From JACNKV01 sp964388155 (GTDB lineage Bacteria > Fidelibacterota > Marinisomatia > Marinisomatales > JACNKV01): a DNA stretch of 64,000 bases. The translations under genes were made by a program, and so were the position numbers. This document shows positions 34,070-41,689 of this stretch, piece by piece. The notes below the pieces were generated by a model that was not told where the DNA came from, ran no database searches, and was given only the letters and a program-made list of their open reading frames with translations. The DNA lies in contig CAYLYH010000009.1 in NCBI GenBank assembly GCA_964388155.1, forward strand, positions 9,030-73,029, read 5' to 3'. How positions within the stretch are numbered: the stretch's first letter is position 1; every line of letters starts with the position of its first letter.

Positions 34070-34894
34070 TCATTTTACTTCTAACACTACTTTCATCCAT
34101 ATTTCCATCGATTTCGGTACCGTCCGATTCATACTGCCACCGGACTTTCCACCTCCGCGACCGCCTCCCATGCCCCCTGACATTCCGCCACCACGACCTC
34201 CAATTCCACCGCCGGGCATTCCACCACCAGACGTTCCGCCACCGCTTTGCCGTTGACTTTTCATCGCTCCTCTATCGATCTCTTTGGTCATAAAACCAAC
34301 ACCGATATTTTTACCGGGTTCTGCACTAATCGCGTACATATTATTTTCAGTGCGATTCAAGGGTATTTTCATTTCATATGTAAGAATACCTTCATTATAC
34401 ATCATGCTCATGTTAATTCCTGCCGGATTGAACGTACCCAATCTGGCAATCTGATTTTTTTCGGGTCCGATAATTTCAATTTCATTTTGTCCTGTGAGTA
34501 ATTCACGGATGAAAAAATCATAATCACGGGGATTCTGTTCACGATTTTGCATCATTTGACGAAAACCACCCATGCTACGATTCATGGGATATCTAATTCC
34601 AAAATGTTGTTTTTTTCCGCCTTTTGGATCAACCCAGACAGTAAACCCGCGTGTGAGAACTTGCATGATTGTATTTCGATCCATGGTTGTTAAAGAAATA
34701 TACAGATGACTCTCATCGTTCATAAACCCTATCCCAACATGACTATTTTTTGGTACAATCATATTTTCCTGCCATTCAGTCAGGTGCCCGTCAATAATGA
34801 CATCTTGATTCGTCCATTTACTTTCTATTTTTATCTGATTACATCCAATGATGGATAGACTGATTAATGTTAGTATTACAATTTGTTTTTTCAT
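34070..34894 (-). CDS. Gly-rich lipoprotein with CBM9-like domain
   Basis: A 274-residue predicted lipoprotein from the ATG at 34894; lipobox SIIGC with Cys18. Residues about 25-190 look like a CBM9/DOMON-type beta sandwich opening with VIIDGHLTEW, the usual start of this fold, including FTVWVDPKGGKKQHFGIRYP. Residues about 217-256 are a Gly/Met/Arg-rich tail (GGGMPGGGIGGRGGGMSGGM). CBM9-like domains bind sugars or, in related DOMON folds, haem; no specific ligand can be read here. It is the last gene of the envelope operon downstream of the sigma-54 promoter, although a 111-base gap with a dyad separates it from the TonB receptor gene. Confidence 0.78.
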   Translation of the reverse strand: MKKQIVILTLISLSIIGCNQIKIESKWTNQDVIIDGHLTEWQENMIVPKNSHVGIGFMNDESHLYISLTTMDRNTIMQVLTRGFTVWVDPKGGKKQHFGIRYPMNRSMGGFRQMMQNREQNPRDYDFFIRELLTGQNEIEIIGPEKNQIARLGTFNPAGINMSMMYNEGILTYEMKIPLNRTENNMYAISAEPGKNIGVGFMTKEIDRGAMKSQRQSGGGTSGGGMPGGGIGGRGGGMSGGMGGGRGGGKSGGSMNRTVPKSMEIWMKVVLEVK

Positions 34895-34976
34895 TTTTCT
34901 CTCTGTTAGTATGATATTGTTGAGTTTCGTCAACGATAGTGTTTTTTCTTTACTACATCTGATTTACGACGATGCA

Positions 34977-34995
34977 AAATCGACATAGTCGATTT
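34977..34995. other. TCGAC/GTCGA dyad after the TonB receptor gene
   Basis: AAATCGAC-ATA-GTCGATTT is a perfect 8-3-8 inverted repeat, 10 bases past the stop at 35006. As RNA it gives a short hairpin with few following T residues, so a weak terminator is possible. Its TCGAC arms also match the dyad upstream of the sigma-54 promoter (40315-40330), but the spacing differs (3 versus 6). Confidence 0.5.
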
Positions 34996-35005
34996 ATTCC
35001 ATCAA

Positions 35006-37477
35006 TTATTCTATCTCAAACCCGTCCATATTAGACCCGTTTTTCTCGCGGTTTCTTTTGCGCCCGAACTTGCTACGGTCCTCCATCTCTCCAAAAAAGT
35101 ATTCGAGTGATATGGTCGCGATCTGGCTTTCAAATTTTCGGTTACTCTTTTGGTAATAGTTTTCATCTTCGGTCACAAAACCAAATCCCATAGTGTCGAA
35201 CAGGTCATTAAATTTTAAAGATACGGCGAACCGATCATCGAAATATTTCTTTTTAACCGATAAACTCATAAATGACATGGCATCAAGTTTTCCCAATGGA
35301 ATATCTCTGGCTGAGCGATAAAACCCCATCAGCATCATTTCAAATGTTGGTGTAACATTCATCGTGGCTGAAAACCGCCCCATAAACCCGGTGGACGTGT
35401 GGTCATAGTTGTCGTTATCAAATACGCTGGAGGCATCCACTTCATCCATGTAAACATTTCCGCTCAGCATCAACCGTAGTTTTTCCCCGATCGGACCAAA
35501 GAGGGTGCCTTCCAGTCCGTAGGATACGACCTCATCAAAATTTTCAAAACTTACGATGGTTACTCCGTCGTTATTGATCGTCTTATAGTAGTTAATTTTG
35601 TCATGCGTTCGGCGGTAATACACTCCAGCAGACGCCGTGTACCAGGACAGGTTCACCTCAGCCACATCAATATACTCCGGTTTCAAAAATGGATTCCCCT
35701 TTCGGATACTACTTTGGTCATACTGATGCGCAACCGGGTTTAAGCGGCGGTAGGACGGACGGTTAATCCGGCGGCTATAACTGGACTGGATTTGCAATCC
35801 TAATGGCAGATCGACAGAGATCGATCCGCTGGGAAAAAGACTGGTGTACGGATTTTCAAATACTTCTTCGGTATCTCTCAGTTCGGAGAGAGTCATTACC
35901 GTTTCACCACGCAACCCTGCCTGAATTCCAATTTTACCTCTTTTAAGAGAAAATTGAGCATAGGCAGCCTGAATATTTTCATCGTATAAAAAGTGATTAG
36001 AACGGGCAGAATCCAACACAGATTCTTCCTCCAAAATATCGTAGGTATAAAACTGATTATCGAAACCGCGAAGGGAACCTTTATAACCGGCTTCCAGCTT
36101 GATATTTTTCCCAAACGGATGAACATAATCCATTTGTAAATCAATAGTATTTTTCTTATTATCTGTTGTAGTTTTTTCAGAATCTGCACCACCCAATAAT
36201 TCCAAGACTAACGAATCCGCAAGAGTTCTACTGTAGGTTAATCTACTATCAGTCCCTAGAGAATAATCTGCGTAAGCAGAAAATTTGCGCTTCGGATTTC
36301 TGAATTTTCTATCATAAGATAGAGTTAATTTTTTGGATGTATGGTCATTATCATTATTCCCAATCCGGGTATATTCAATCATAGAATCTATGGTTGTATC
36401 CGGGATTGCAAACGTATGGGCATCACGGTCACCGATGCGATCACTGATGCTGTACATTGCTGTTAAACCGACCGTATTAAATCGGTTGGGATAAAACTCC
36501 ACTCCGGTTTTCAGCATTGATTTTTCTCCTCCCCGCGCGCCGGATATTTCCTGATCTAGGATGGATGTTGTACCCAAAATAGTGGCTTCACGGTAATTAA
36601 ATCCACTGGCACCACGCACATTATTACGAATGGTCCCGTTCATAAATAAGTTTACTTTGTCATTTCTGAAATTCAGCTGTCCAGACGTATTATAGGCATT
36701 ATTGGTTGACTTTCCTGCCTTAATGTTTCCATTCATCCCAGCGAATTTATTCTCTTTCAGAACGATATTGATAATCCCCGCCATGCCTTCAGGATCGTAC
36801 TTCGCGGAAGGATTAGTAATGACTTCTATATCCTGAATATTATCGGCTGGGATGGCTTCCAGCATCGCCTCCTGATCACTGCTGGTCAAGATGGAGGGTT
36901 TTCCGTCGATGAGCATATTCACCTGTGTGCTTCCGCGAAGACTGACTTTTCCATCGATATCCACATCAACGCCGGGAACTTGCCGTAGCGCATCTAAGGC
37001 ACTCCCACCGGATGCCATTGTACTTTGCTCCACGTTGAAGATTTTCTTTTCGGCAGTTTGCGTGTACATCGGTCGCTCAGCTTCGACATCCACTACACCA
37101 AACTTCAACGATGTTTGAACTAAGGATATTTCACCTAGGTTTTGTTCAATACCTTCTCCTCTTGGGGACAATAATATCGGTCCAATTGTTTTCTTTTTAT
37201 ACCCTATAAATTCAATGACAGCCTGATGTTTTCCCAACGGAAGATTTTCAATATAGAACTGCCCTTCTTTATCGGTAATTCCACCGGAAATGATCACTCC
37301 GGAACGCATCCCGATCACGGATACGGAGGCATAATGAATAGGCGTTCCTGCGCTTGAGTCCACTACCACCCCGGAAAGTACACCGATTTTAGGCATATTT
37401 CCTCGACGCATTTGTTGAGCAAAAACAAGCGTTTGCATGATGATTATCACTAGTGTTAGATATTTCAATGTTTTCAT
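35006..37477 (-). CDS. TonB-dependent receptor, outer-membrane beta-barrel type (OMP_b-brl_3-like)
   Basis: An 823-residue receptor from the ATG at 37477 (MKTLKYLTLVIII, signal peptide ending VFAQ). Carboxypeptidase-regulatory domain about 30-115 (SGVVVDSSAGTPIHYASVSV), plug about 125-225 (LRQVPGVDVDIDGKVSLRGS, VNMLIDGKP, DIQDIEVITNPSAKYDPEGM), then the barrel, with a highly charged basic tail. The plug wording with DGKVSLRGSTQVNMLIDGKP is typical of the receptor subgroup without a classical barrel signature. The substrate is unknown. It follows the Spy-like gene after a 255-base gap containing a hairpin and an operator-like dyad, so its expression may be partly independent of the upstream operon. 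Confidence 0.88.
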   Translation of the reverse strand: MKTLKYLTLVIIIMQTLVFAQQMRRGNMPKIGVLSGVVVDSSAGTPIHYASVSVIGMRSGVIISGGITDKEGQFYIENLPLGKHQAVIEFIGYKKKTIGPILLSPRGEGIEQNLGEISLVQTSLKFGVVDVEAERPMYTQTAEKKIFNVEQSTMASGGSALDALRQVPGVDVDIDGKVSLRGSTQVNMLIDGKPSILTSSDQEAMLEAIPADNIQDIEVITNPSAKYDPEGMAGIINIVLKENKFAGMNGNIKAGKSTNNAYNTSGQLNFRNDKVNLFMNGTIRNNVRGASGFNYREATILGTTSILDQEISGARGGEKSMLKTGVEFYPNRFNTVGLTAMYSISDRIGDRDAHTFAIPDTTIDSMIEYTRIGNNDNDHTSKKLTLSYDRKFRNPKRKFSAYADYSLGTDSRLTYSRTLADSLVLELLGGADSEKTTTDNKKNTIDLQMDYVHPFGKNIKLEAGYKGSLRGFDNQFYTYDILEEESVLDSARSNHFLYDENIQAAYAQFSLKRGKIGIQAGLRGETVMTLSELRDTEEVFENPYTSLFPSGSISVDLPLGLQIQSSYSRRINRPSYRRLNPVAHQYDQSSIRKGNPFLKPEYIDVAEVNLSWYTASAGVYYRRTHDKINYYKTINNDGVTIVSFENFDEVVSYGLEGTLFGPIGEKLRLMLSGNVYMDEVDASSVFDNDNYDHTSTGFMGRFSATMNVTPTFEMMLMGFYRSARDIPLGKLDAMSFMSLSVKKKYFDDRFAVSLKFNDLFDTMGFGFVTEDENYYQKSNRKFESQIATISLEYFFGEMEDRSKFGRKRNREKNGSNMDGFEIE

Positions 37478-37517
37478 TATTTTCCTTCTAATTAAGTTAC
37501 TCTTGACTGTATTTATG

Positions 37518-37547
37518 CTAACCATATTTTTTTATCAGATTGGTTAG
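37518..37547. promoter_or_regulatory. Inverted repeat upstream of TonB receptor gene
   Basis: CTAACCA and TGGTTAG are perfect 7-base arms separated by 16 bases, 41-70 bases upstream of the receptor ATG at 37477. The placement suits an operator or the flanks of a promoter. No regulator is assigned. The rest of the 255-base gap holds the hairpin at 37649-37675 and no gene. Confidence 0.35.
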
Positions 37548-37648
37548 ACAATAGATTTTTCAAAAAGTTAACTCTTTTCTTTCCTCTTTTTAATTTTGTG
37601 TCGCAATTAAACAAATAAATTTTATGTTGTGAGCTGTTTATTGCAAGA

Positions 37649-37675
37649 AAGGCAGATTAAAATTTAACCTGCCTT
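37649..37675 (-). terminator. Hairpin after the Spy-like gene, weak terminator or attenuator
   Basis: On the minus strand AAGGCAGGTTA and TAATCTGCCTT form an 11-bp stem (one G-U pair) around a 5-base loop, followed by TCTTGC rather than a full T-tract. It lies 58 bases past the Spy-like stop, before the TonB receptor. It may reduce read-through between the two parts of the operon. Confidence 0.55.
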
Positions 37676-37732
37676 CCTATCCGTTCACAAACAACTATAA
37701 AACAAAGGGTTTAGCGATATATATCTTCAAAT

Positions 37733-38209
37733 CTACCAATTCATATTTCCGCGTCGACCGTTCGGGCCGGATCCATCACATGCATTAAATCCACGTCCGG
37801 AGCCTCTTCCATTTCCGCGACCGTTACCGCCACGACCCAGCATCGGTTTACTATCATATAACACTCGTTGCTCTTCTGTCAACTGTGCTCTAATATTCAA
37901 TCGATGTTGGACCCAAACATCCTCAATTGCAGCTTCTTTCGTATGAATTTTCTTAAGTTGAGCCTTAATTTTACGTTGATTGGGATCTTCAGCAATCATC
38001 AGTTGTCTCAAATCCAGTCGCAATGAAGCCACATCAGCTTGAGCACTCATTCGTTCTTTCATGTATTCGGTTCTAAGTGTATTGATTTCCTTAATTTGCT
38101 CAGTTGTCAGATTCAATTGATCAGACCAACCGTAGTAGCCTCCTCGTGCTTTGCCGGGCTGTGCAGTTAGAATCACTGAACTTAAGATCATTATCGTTAT
38201 TATTCTCAT
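37733..38209 (-). CDS. Spy/CpxP/ZraP-like periplasmic LTxxQ protein with Gly/Arg-rich tail
   Basis: A 158-residue exported protein: signal peptide ending LTAQ (about residue 17), helical core with two LTxxQ motifs, LTTEQ at 34-38 and LTEEQ at 110-114, the hallmark of Spy/CpxP/ZraP. These proteins act as periplasmic chaperones or metal-linked stress sensors. Residues about 125-156 form an unusual tail of GRGNGRGSGRG repeats with one Cys. It is encoded 17 bases after the barrel gene in the sigma-54-controlled operon, next to an NtrC-type response regulator and kinase, like zraP with zraSR. No metal-binding His cluster is seen, so the signal may not be zinc. Confidence 0.84.
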   Translation of the reverse strand: MRIITIMILSSVILTAQPGKARGGYYGWSDQLNLTTEQIKEINTLRTEYMKERMSAQADVASLRLDLRQLMIAEDPNQRKIKAQLKKIHTKEAAIEDVWVQHRLNIRAQLTEEQRVLYDSKPMLGRGGNGRGNGRGSGRGFNACDGSGPNGRRGNMNW

Positions 38210-38226
38210 GTTTTCACCTCTTTCTG

Positions 38227-39402
38227 TTAGTATGTTATGTTTACCCCAAGGTTCACCATGCTTCCTGCATAGTCATAGAGTGGATCATCTGATTGATTTT
38301 CTTTCCATCCTATGGTCAGGGTTGTACCTATTGTATCTAATCCGGAAATTCTTTTTAAATACCAATCTTTGGATAACTGAACCTGGTAATTTACCTGCTC
38401 ATCAGAACGATCAATACTTTGTATTATGTATTCATCATTTTCATCAAGAACATACGTGTTTTCTTCAAAGTCATATTCATAAATTGGGACGTCAAGGTAA
38501 TATTTTACTCCGATACTTGAAGAAAACCGCATGATTATATTACCGGGTAGCATTGTGGTAATTTTTGCATACAACGATGAGCCGTCCCAGCGATAATAAT
38601 CCACAAACGGGTTTGTCAGTCCATCGAGAATAGAAAAAATATCTGTATAGCGGTTTAGACGATATTGCATTTTTCCTAATACCATAATTCCAATCCTCGG
38701 ATGTATGGACTGACTCAAGCGTACTTCTGCGCCTGCAAGATAATTGCTTAACAATTCTTCGTATGTGGATTGCACCACATTGTATCTTCCACGACTCATT
38801 TCTACGGGAGGCGCCCAAAAATCTTGTGCACCAAATCGGCCGGTAATATTTAATCCTGTTCCTGTAGAAAATGATTTGTTGATTATCGCATACAAAACAT
38901 GTTCACTATTGGATGCCTGGGGCACATCTACAAATGATTTTGCTTTAAGATTATATCCAAAATTGACAAATCCTTGTTTGCTGTAATAATATTTAAAATT
39001 CCCATATCCTGAAAATGTACTGCTCTCGTAATAATCGTAAACGGGAGAATAAAAATTTGTGCTCAGTGAAAACCCACCATACCATTGTTGTTTTTTTATA
39101 TCGAGATTTCTGAATTGAATACCTACTTGAAAATTTCCCATGGAATAATCTGAATTCGTCAATATTTCTGATCGATAAATTGTCCCGTTAATTCTGGTAT
39201 AATCGGATAATTGATATCCGATGCTGAGTGCTCCATTTATATACGATTGGCTTTCAATGGAATTGGACTCAAATAAGTTATCTGTTTGCCCGGCATAGGT
39301 GTTCATGGATACTGTAATATCCTGCCCTTTCAGATTTGGTAACATAATTAACATAGATACCATGATTCCTGCACGCGTCATATATTTCTGTGAGATAGTC
39401 AT
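38227..39402 (-). CDS. Predicted outer-membrane beta-barrel protein, unknown function
   Basis: A 391-residue exported protein with a signal peptide (ending NLKGQ). The rest is alternating aromatic/hydrophobic strands with polar turns, ending in a strand with terminal aromatic (NLGVNITY), the usual signature for barrel assembly. No known porin motif is recognised. It resembles the autotransporter- or channel-like hypothetical barrels common in FCB genomes. It lies 15 bases after the 57-aa gene and 17 before the Spy-like gene and belongs to the same operon. Confidence 0.72.
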   Translation of the reverse strand: MTISQKYMTRAGIMVSMLIMLPNLKGQDITVSMNTYAGQTDNLFESNSIESQSYINGALSIGYQLSDYTRINGTIYRSEILTNSDYSMGNFQVGIQFRNLDIKKQQWYGGFSLSTNFYSPVYDYYESSTFSGYGNFKYYYSKQGFVNFGYNLKAKSFVDVPQASNSEHVLYAIINKSFSTGTGLNITGRFGAQDFWAPPVEMSRGRYNVVQSTYEELLSNYLAGAEVRLSQSIHPRIGIMVLGKMQYRLNRYTDIFSILDGLTNPFVDYYRWDGSSLYAKITTMLPGNIIMRFSSSIGVKYYLDVPIYEYDFEENTYVLDENDEYIIQSIDRSDEQVNYQVQLSKDWYLKRISGLDTIGTTLTIGWKENQSDDPLYDYAGSMVNLGVNITY

Positions 39403-39417
39403 TCAAAAAGTCACTAC

Positions 39418-39591
39418 TTAATAATAAAATGAAAAATCATTTTTTCTTTCATCAATTTTGCTATCTTTTCGATCCTTTTTTACTTCCATCATTAATTTTT
39501 CAAAATAAGACAATGCATTTTCTAATTCCCCTGCTTGTCTTGCTTTTTTCATTTTATTAGCATATTCAATTGTCTTTTTATTTAGATACAT
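39418..39591 (-). CDS. Small 57-aa charged helical protein in the sigma-54 operon
   Basis: A complete 58-codon reading frame from ATG 39591 to TAA 39418, too short for many gene callers. AAGGAGA lies 5-6 bases upstream of the ATG, the clearest ribosome site in this operon. The product (MYLNKKTIEYANKMKKARQA...) is highly charged, Lys-rich and predicted helical, with no signal peptide or membrane segment, so it is probably cytosolic. It sits between the Gly/Asp-rich secreted protein (69-base gap) and the barrel gene (15-base gap), in the same orientation. No family is recognised. A regulatory or adaptor role is possible but unsupported. Confidence 0.72.
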   Translation of the reverse strand: MYLNKKTIEYANKMKKARQAGELENALSYFEKLMMEVKKDRKDSKIDERKNDFSFYY

Positions 39592-39659
39592 ATCGTTCTC
39601 CTTTTATTACTTTTGTAGCGGGGACACAAAGTCAATTCTATCCCCGCTACGTTTCCGGG

Positions 39660-40106
39660 TCAGTATGGTCGTTGTTTATTAAGCAACTTGCTATATTTTT
39701 CACGACGTCCCATTAATCCGTCACTGTCGCCGGTGCAGTCTCCCGGACCATGCCCTGTCCCATCTCCGGGACCTATGCCACCGTTTCCGTTTCCATCACC
39801 GGGTCCCCAGCCGTTTCCACCGCCGTTTCCTCCGGTACCGGTACTATCACAGACACCGCCACCAAAGCCACTACCTGAGCCATCCATTGGACGGACAAAA
39901 TCTTCATCCATTCCGTTTGGGATGCCATCACCGTCTGCATCTGGTGCGTTATCGTTAAAACCATCTCCGTCTTCATCAACGAAGAAGCCCACACCACCAT
40001 AACCGTTACCGCCAAAGCCTTGTGCCATGATAGGCGTACCAAGACCAACTAATCCGATAACCGTCAAAGCAACCAGTGGGATTTTGTAGGAGGTTTCTAT
40101 CTTCAT
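39660..40106 (-). CDS. Secreted Gly/Asp-rich protein with calcium-loop-like repeats
   Basis: A 148-residue protein from the ATG at 40106, with GAAAGGT upstream. Signal peptide ends about MAQ (residue 29). Residues about 44-70 hold thrombospondin type-3/EF-like loops (DEDGDGFNDN, DADGDGIPNGMDEDF), a likely calcium-binding patch. Residues about 75-125 are almost pure Gly/Asn/Asp/Pro (GPGDGNGNGGIGPGDG) with two cysteines, followed by a basic tail. It is the first gene after the predicted sigma-54 promoter. A structural, calcium-dependent surface or matrix protein is plausible, but it is not a recognised family. Confidence 0.76.
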   Translation of the reverse strand: MKIETSYKIPLVALTVIGLVGLGTPIMAQGFGGNGYGGVGFFVDEDGDGFNDNAPDADGDGIPNGMDEDFVRPMDGSGSGFGGGVCDSTGTGGNGGGNGWGPGDGNGNGGIGPGDGTGHGPGDCTGDSDGLMGRREKYSKLLNKQRPY

Positions 40107-40198
40107 AAGATTTACCTTTCTTTTTTGTTTATTTGTAATCATGTTTCAATACTTTCGTTTCATTTTTTTTAATTTTCTTCGAAAGTCACTTTATAGAA

Positions 40199-40214
40199 AA
40201 CAACTTCCGTGCCA
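40199..40214 (-). promoter_or_regulatory. Predicted sigma-54 (-24/-12) promoter of the envelope operon
   Basis: On the minus strand TGGCACG-GAAG-TTGTT matches the consensus TGGCACG-N4-TTGCW at every position except the C of the -12 element. Spacing is exact. It lies about 93 bases before the ATG at 40106, right next to the gene for a sigma-54 activator (40355-41689). Transcription would start near 40189. This is a sequence match without experimental support. Confidence 0.8.
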
Positions 40215-40280
40215 ACAGGAATCGACTTTGGGGTGTTGTTTTTGTATTTGTGTCTATATTAGCAGATACGGATATTTATA

Positions 40281-40297
40281 CTTAAATAATATTTAAG
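40281..40297. promoter_or_regulatory. AT-rich dyad between enhancer and sigma-54 promoter
   Basis: CTTAAATA-A-TATTTAAG is a perfect 8-1-8 inverted repeat of A/T-rich sequence. It lies about 70 bases upstream of the -24 element, between it and the TCGAC dyad, where sigma-54 promoters often carry a DNA-bending (IHF-type) site. Confidence 0.4.
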
Positions 40298-40314
40298 AAG
40301 ATTTATAAAATTAT

Positions 40315-40330
40315 TCGACGATATTGTCGA
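40315..40330. promoter_or_regulatory. Candidate enhancer (UAS) for the NtrC-type activator
   Basis: TCGAC-GATATT-GTCGA is a dyad of 16 bases with perfect 5-base arms and near symmetry throughout. It is roughly 100-115 bases upstream of the sigma-54 promoter, the usual distance for an activator site. Further GTCGA half-sites lie nearby (40345-40349, and TCGAC at 40223-40227). It ends 25 bases from the response-regulator stop codon. Confidence 0.5.
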
Positions 40331-40354
40331 GATTAAACAGAAATGTCGAAGTAA

Positions 40355-41689
40355 TTAACTTAAATGATATTTCTGGAGCTTATATCGTAACACGCGTTCG
40401 CTGATTCCAAGTAGTCGTGCACATTCACTCTGATTACCATTGGAATCCTCTAACTTTTGTTGAATCATATCACGCTCTAACTGTTCAACAGAATCCGGCA
40501 GCGTACCTGTGTATTTATTAGCAGTGGATTGAAGACTAGATTGAATGCAAGTTTTTTCAATAACATTATTTGGGCTAAGCAACACAGCACGCTCTACGAT
40601 ATTTCTCAACTCCCGCACATTCCCCGGGAAATGATAACCCAATAATGTTTTTCTCGCTGATGTATCAAATAGCAATCCGGTTCGATTTTCACGTTTAGAA
40701 AACAATTTTAGAAACTGCTCACTCATGGGTAATATATCTTTTTGTCTTTCTCTCAGTGGCGGAACAGTAAAATGAATAACATTTAGGCGATAAAATAAGT
40801 CTTCTCGAAAATTCCCTTGTTTCACCGCATTTGATAATTCAATATTTGTTGCAGCAATAACTCGCACATCGGTTTTTATAACCTTATTACTCCCGACTCG
40901 CTGAAATTCACCCTCTTGAAAAAAGCGCAATAGTTTTATCTGCATATCCATGGGAAGGTCACCAATTTCATCTAAAAACAGTGTACCGCCATCGGCTTCT
41001 TCAAACCGTCCTTTTCGCATATTCTTCGCATCGGTGAAGGCACCTTTTTCATGCCCAAACAACTCGCTCTCTACTAAATTAGACGGCAGAGCAGTGCAAT
41101 TTACTGTAGTAATTGATTTTTTATTTCGATTAGAATGTTGATGTAAGAATTGAGCCAACACTTCTTTCCCTGTCCCAGTTTCCCCTGTGATGAGAACCGT
41201 TGCTTTCGAATCAGCCACTCGTTTTGCTTCACGATATAAATTCACCATGGACGGATCTTTAATAACAAAATCGTTTCCACCATCAATAGTTTCAGTTGGT
41301 TTTTCTTTTACTCCGTGCTGATGCTGTTCAGAAAGATATGTTTCAATCGTTTTTAATTGTTCTTCCAAAAGATCCAAATCGATGGGTTTGGTAATAAAAT
41401 CCCAGGCACCGGATTTCATGGCATCTACTGCAATATCAATTGAACCGAAAGCCGTCATGATAATAACCACAATGGTTGGGTGCCTCTGCTTAATTTCATG
41501 AAGTAAGTCTGTCCCTGTCATATACGGCATTTTGTAATCTGTCAATACAATGTCCATGGCTACACGATGAAGCAATGCTACCGCTTTTTGAGCTGATTCA
41601 GACGCAAAAACGGTATGATCTAATTTCTTTAAAAACCCGGCTAATGAATCTCGTTGATTCCTCTCGTCGTCTACGATTAAAATTCTCAT
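40355..41689 (-). CDS. NtrC-family sigma-54-dependent response regulator
   Basis: A 444-residue regulator. Receiver domain about 1-120 with acceptor Asp51 (IVLTDYKMP). AAA+ domain about 140-375: Walker A GETGTGKE (169-176), the sigma-54 contact loop at 216-221, Walker B LFLDEIGD, and an arginine-finger region. The contact loop reads GAFTDA where the textbook sequence is GAFTGA; this is a known natural variant class but can affect coupling. A Fis-type helix-turn-helix ends the protein (NQSECARLLGISERVLRYKL). It overlaps the kinase gene by 4 bases. The predicted sigma-54 promoter downstream in the direction of transcription makes the adjacent envelope operon its natural target, in the manner of ZraR. 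Confidence 0.93.
   Translation of the reverse strand: MRILIVDDERNQRDSLAGFLKKLDHTVFASESAQKAVALLHRVAMDIVLTDYKMPYMTGTDLLHEIKQRHPTIVVIIMTAFGSIDIAVDAMKSGAWDFITKPIDLDLLEEQLKTIETYLSEQHQHGVKEKPTETIDGGNDFVIKDPSMVNLYREAKRVADSKATVLITGETGTGKEVLAQFLHQHSNRNKKSITTVNCTALPSNLVESELFGHEKGAFTDAKNMRKGRFEEADGGTLFLDEIGDLPMDMQIKLLRFFQEGEFQRVGSNKVIKTDVRVIAATNIELSNAVKQGNFREDLFYRLNVIHFTVPPLRERQKDILPMSEQFLKLFSKRENRTGLLFDTSARKTLLGYHFPGNVRELRNIVERAVLLSPNNVIEKTCIQSSLQSTANKYTGTLPDSVEQLERDMIQQKLEDSNGNQSECARLLGISERVLRYKLQKYHLS

Noticed and set aside
34140..34260. Repetitive GC-rich tract that could pass for a CRISPR-like or tandem array
   Set aside because: It is the coding sequence of a Gly/Met/Arg-rich tail; no constant repeat-spacer structure.
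34977..34995. Sigma-54 promoter before the lipoprotein gene (TTGCA on the minus strand)
   Set aside because: TTGCA is present, but the -24 GG is absent at the correct spacing.
37478..37525. N-terminal extension of the TonB receptor (start at 37525)
   Set aside because: The extension places a charged segment before a typical signal peptide; the ATG at 37477 is the better start.
39688..40002. Proline-rich plus-strand frame
   Set aside because: It is the complement of the Gly-rich coding repeats of the secreted protein; Gly codons read as Pro on the other strand.
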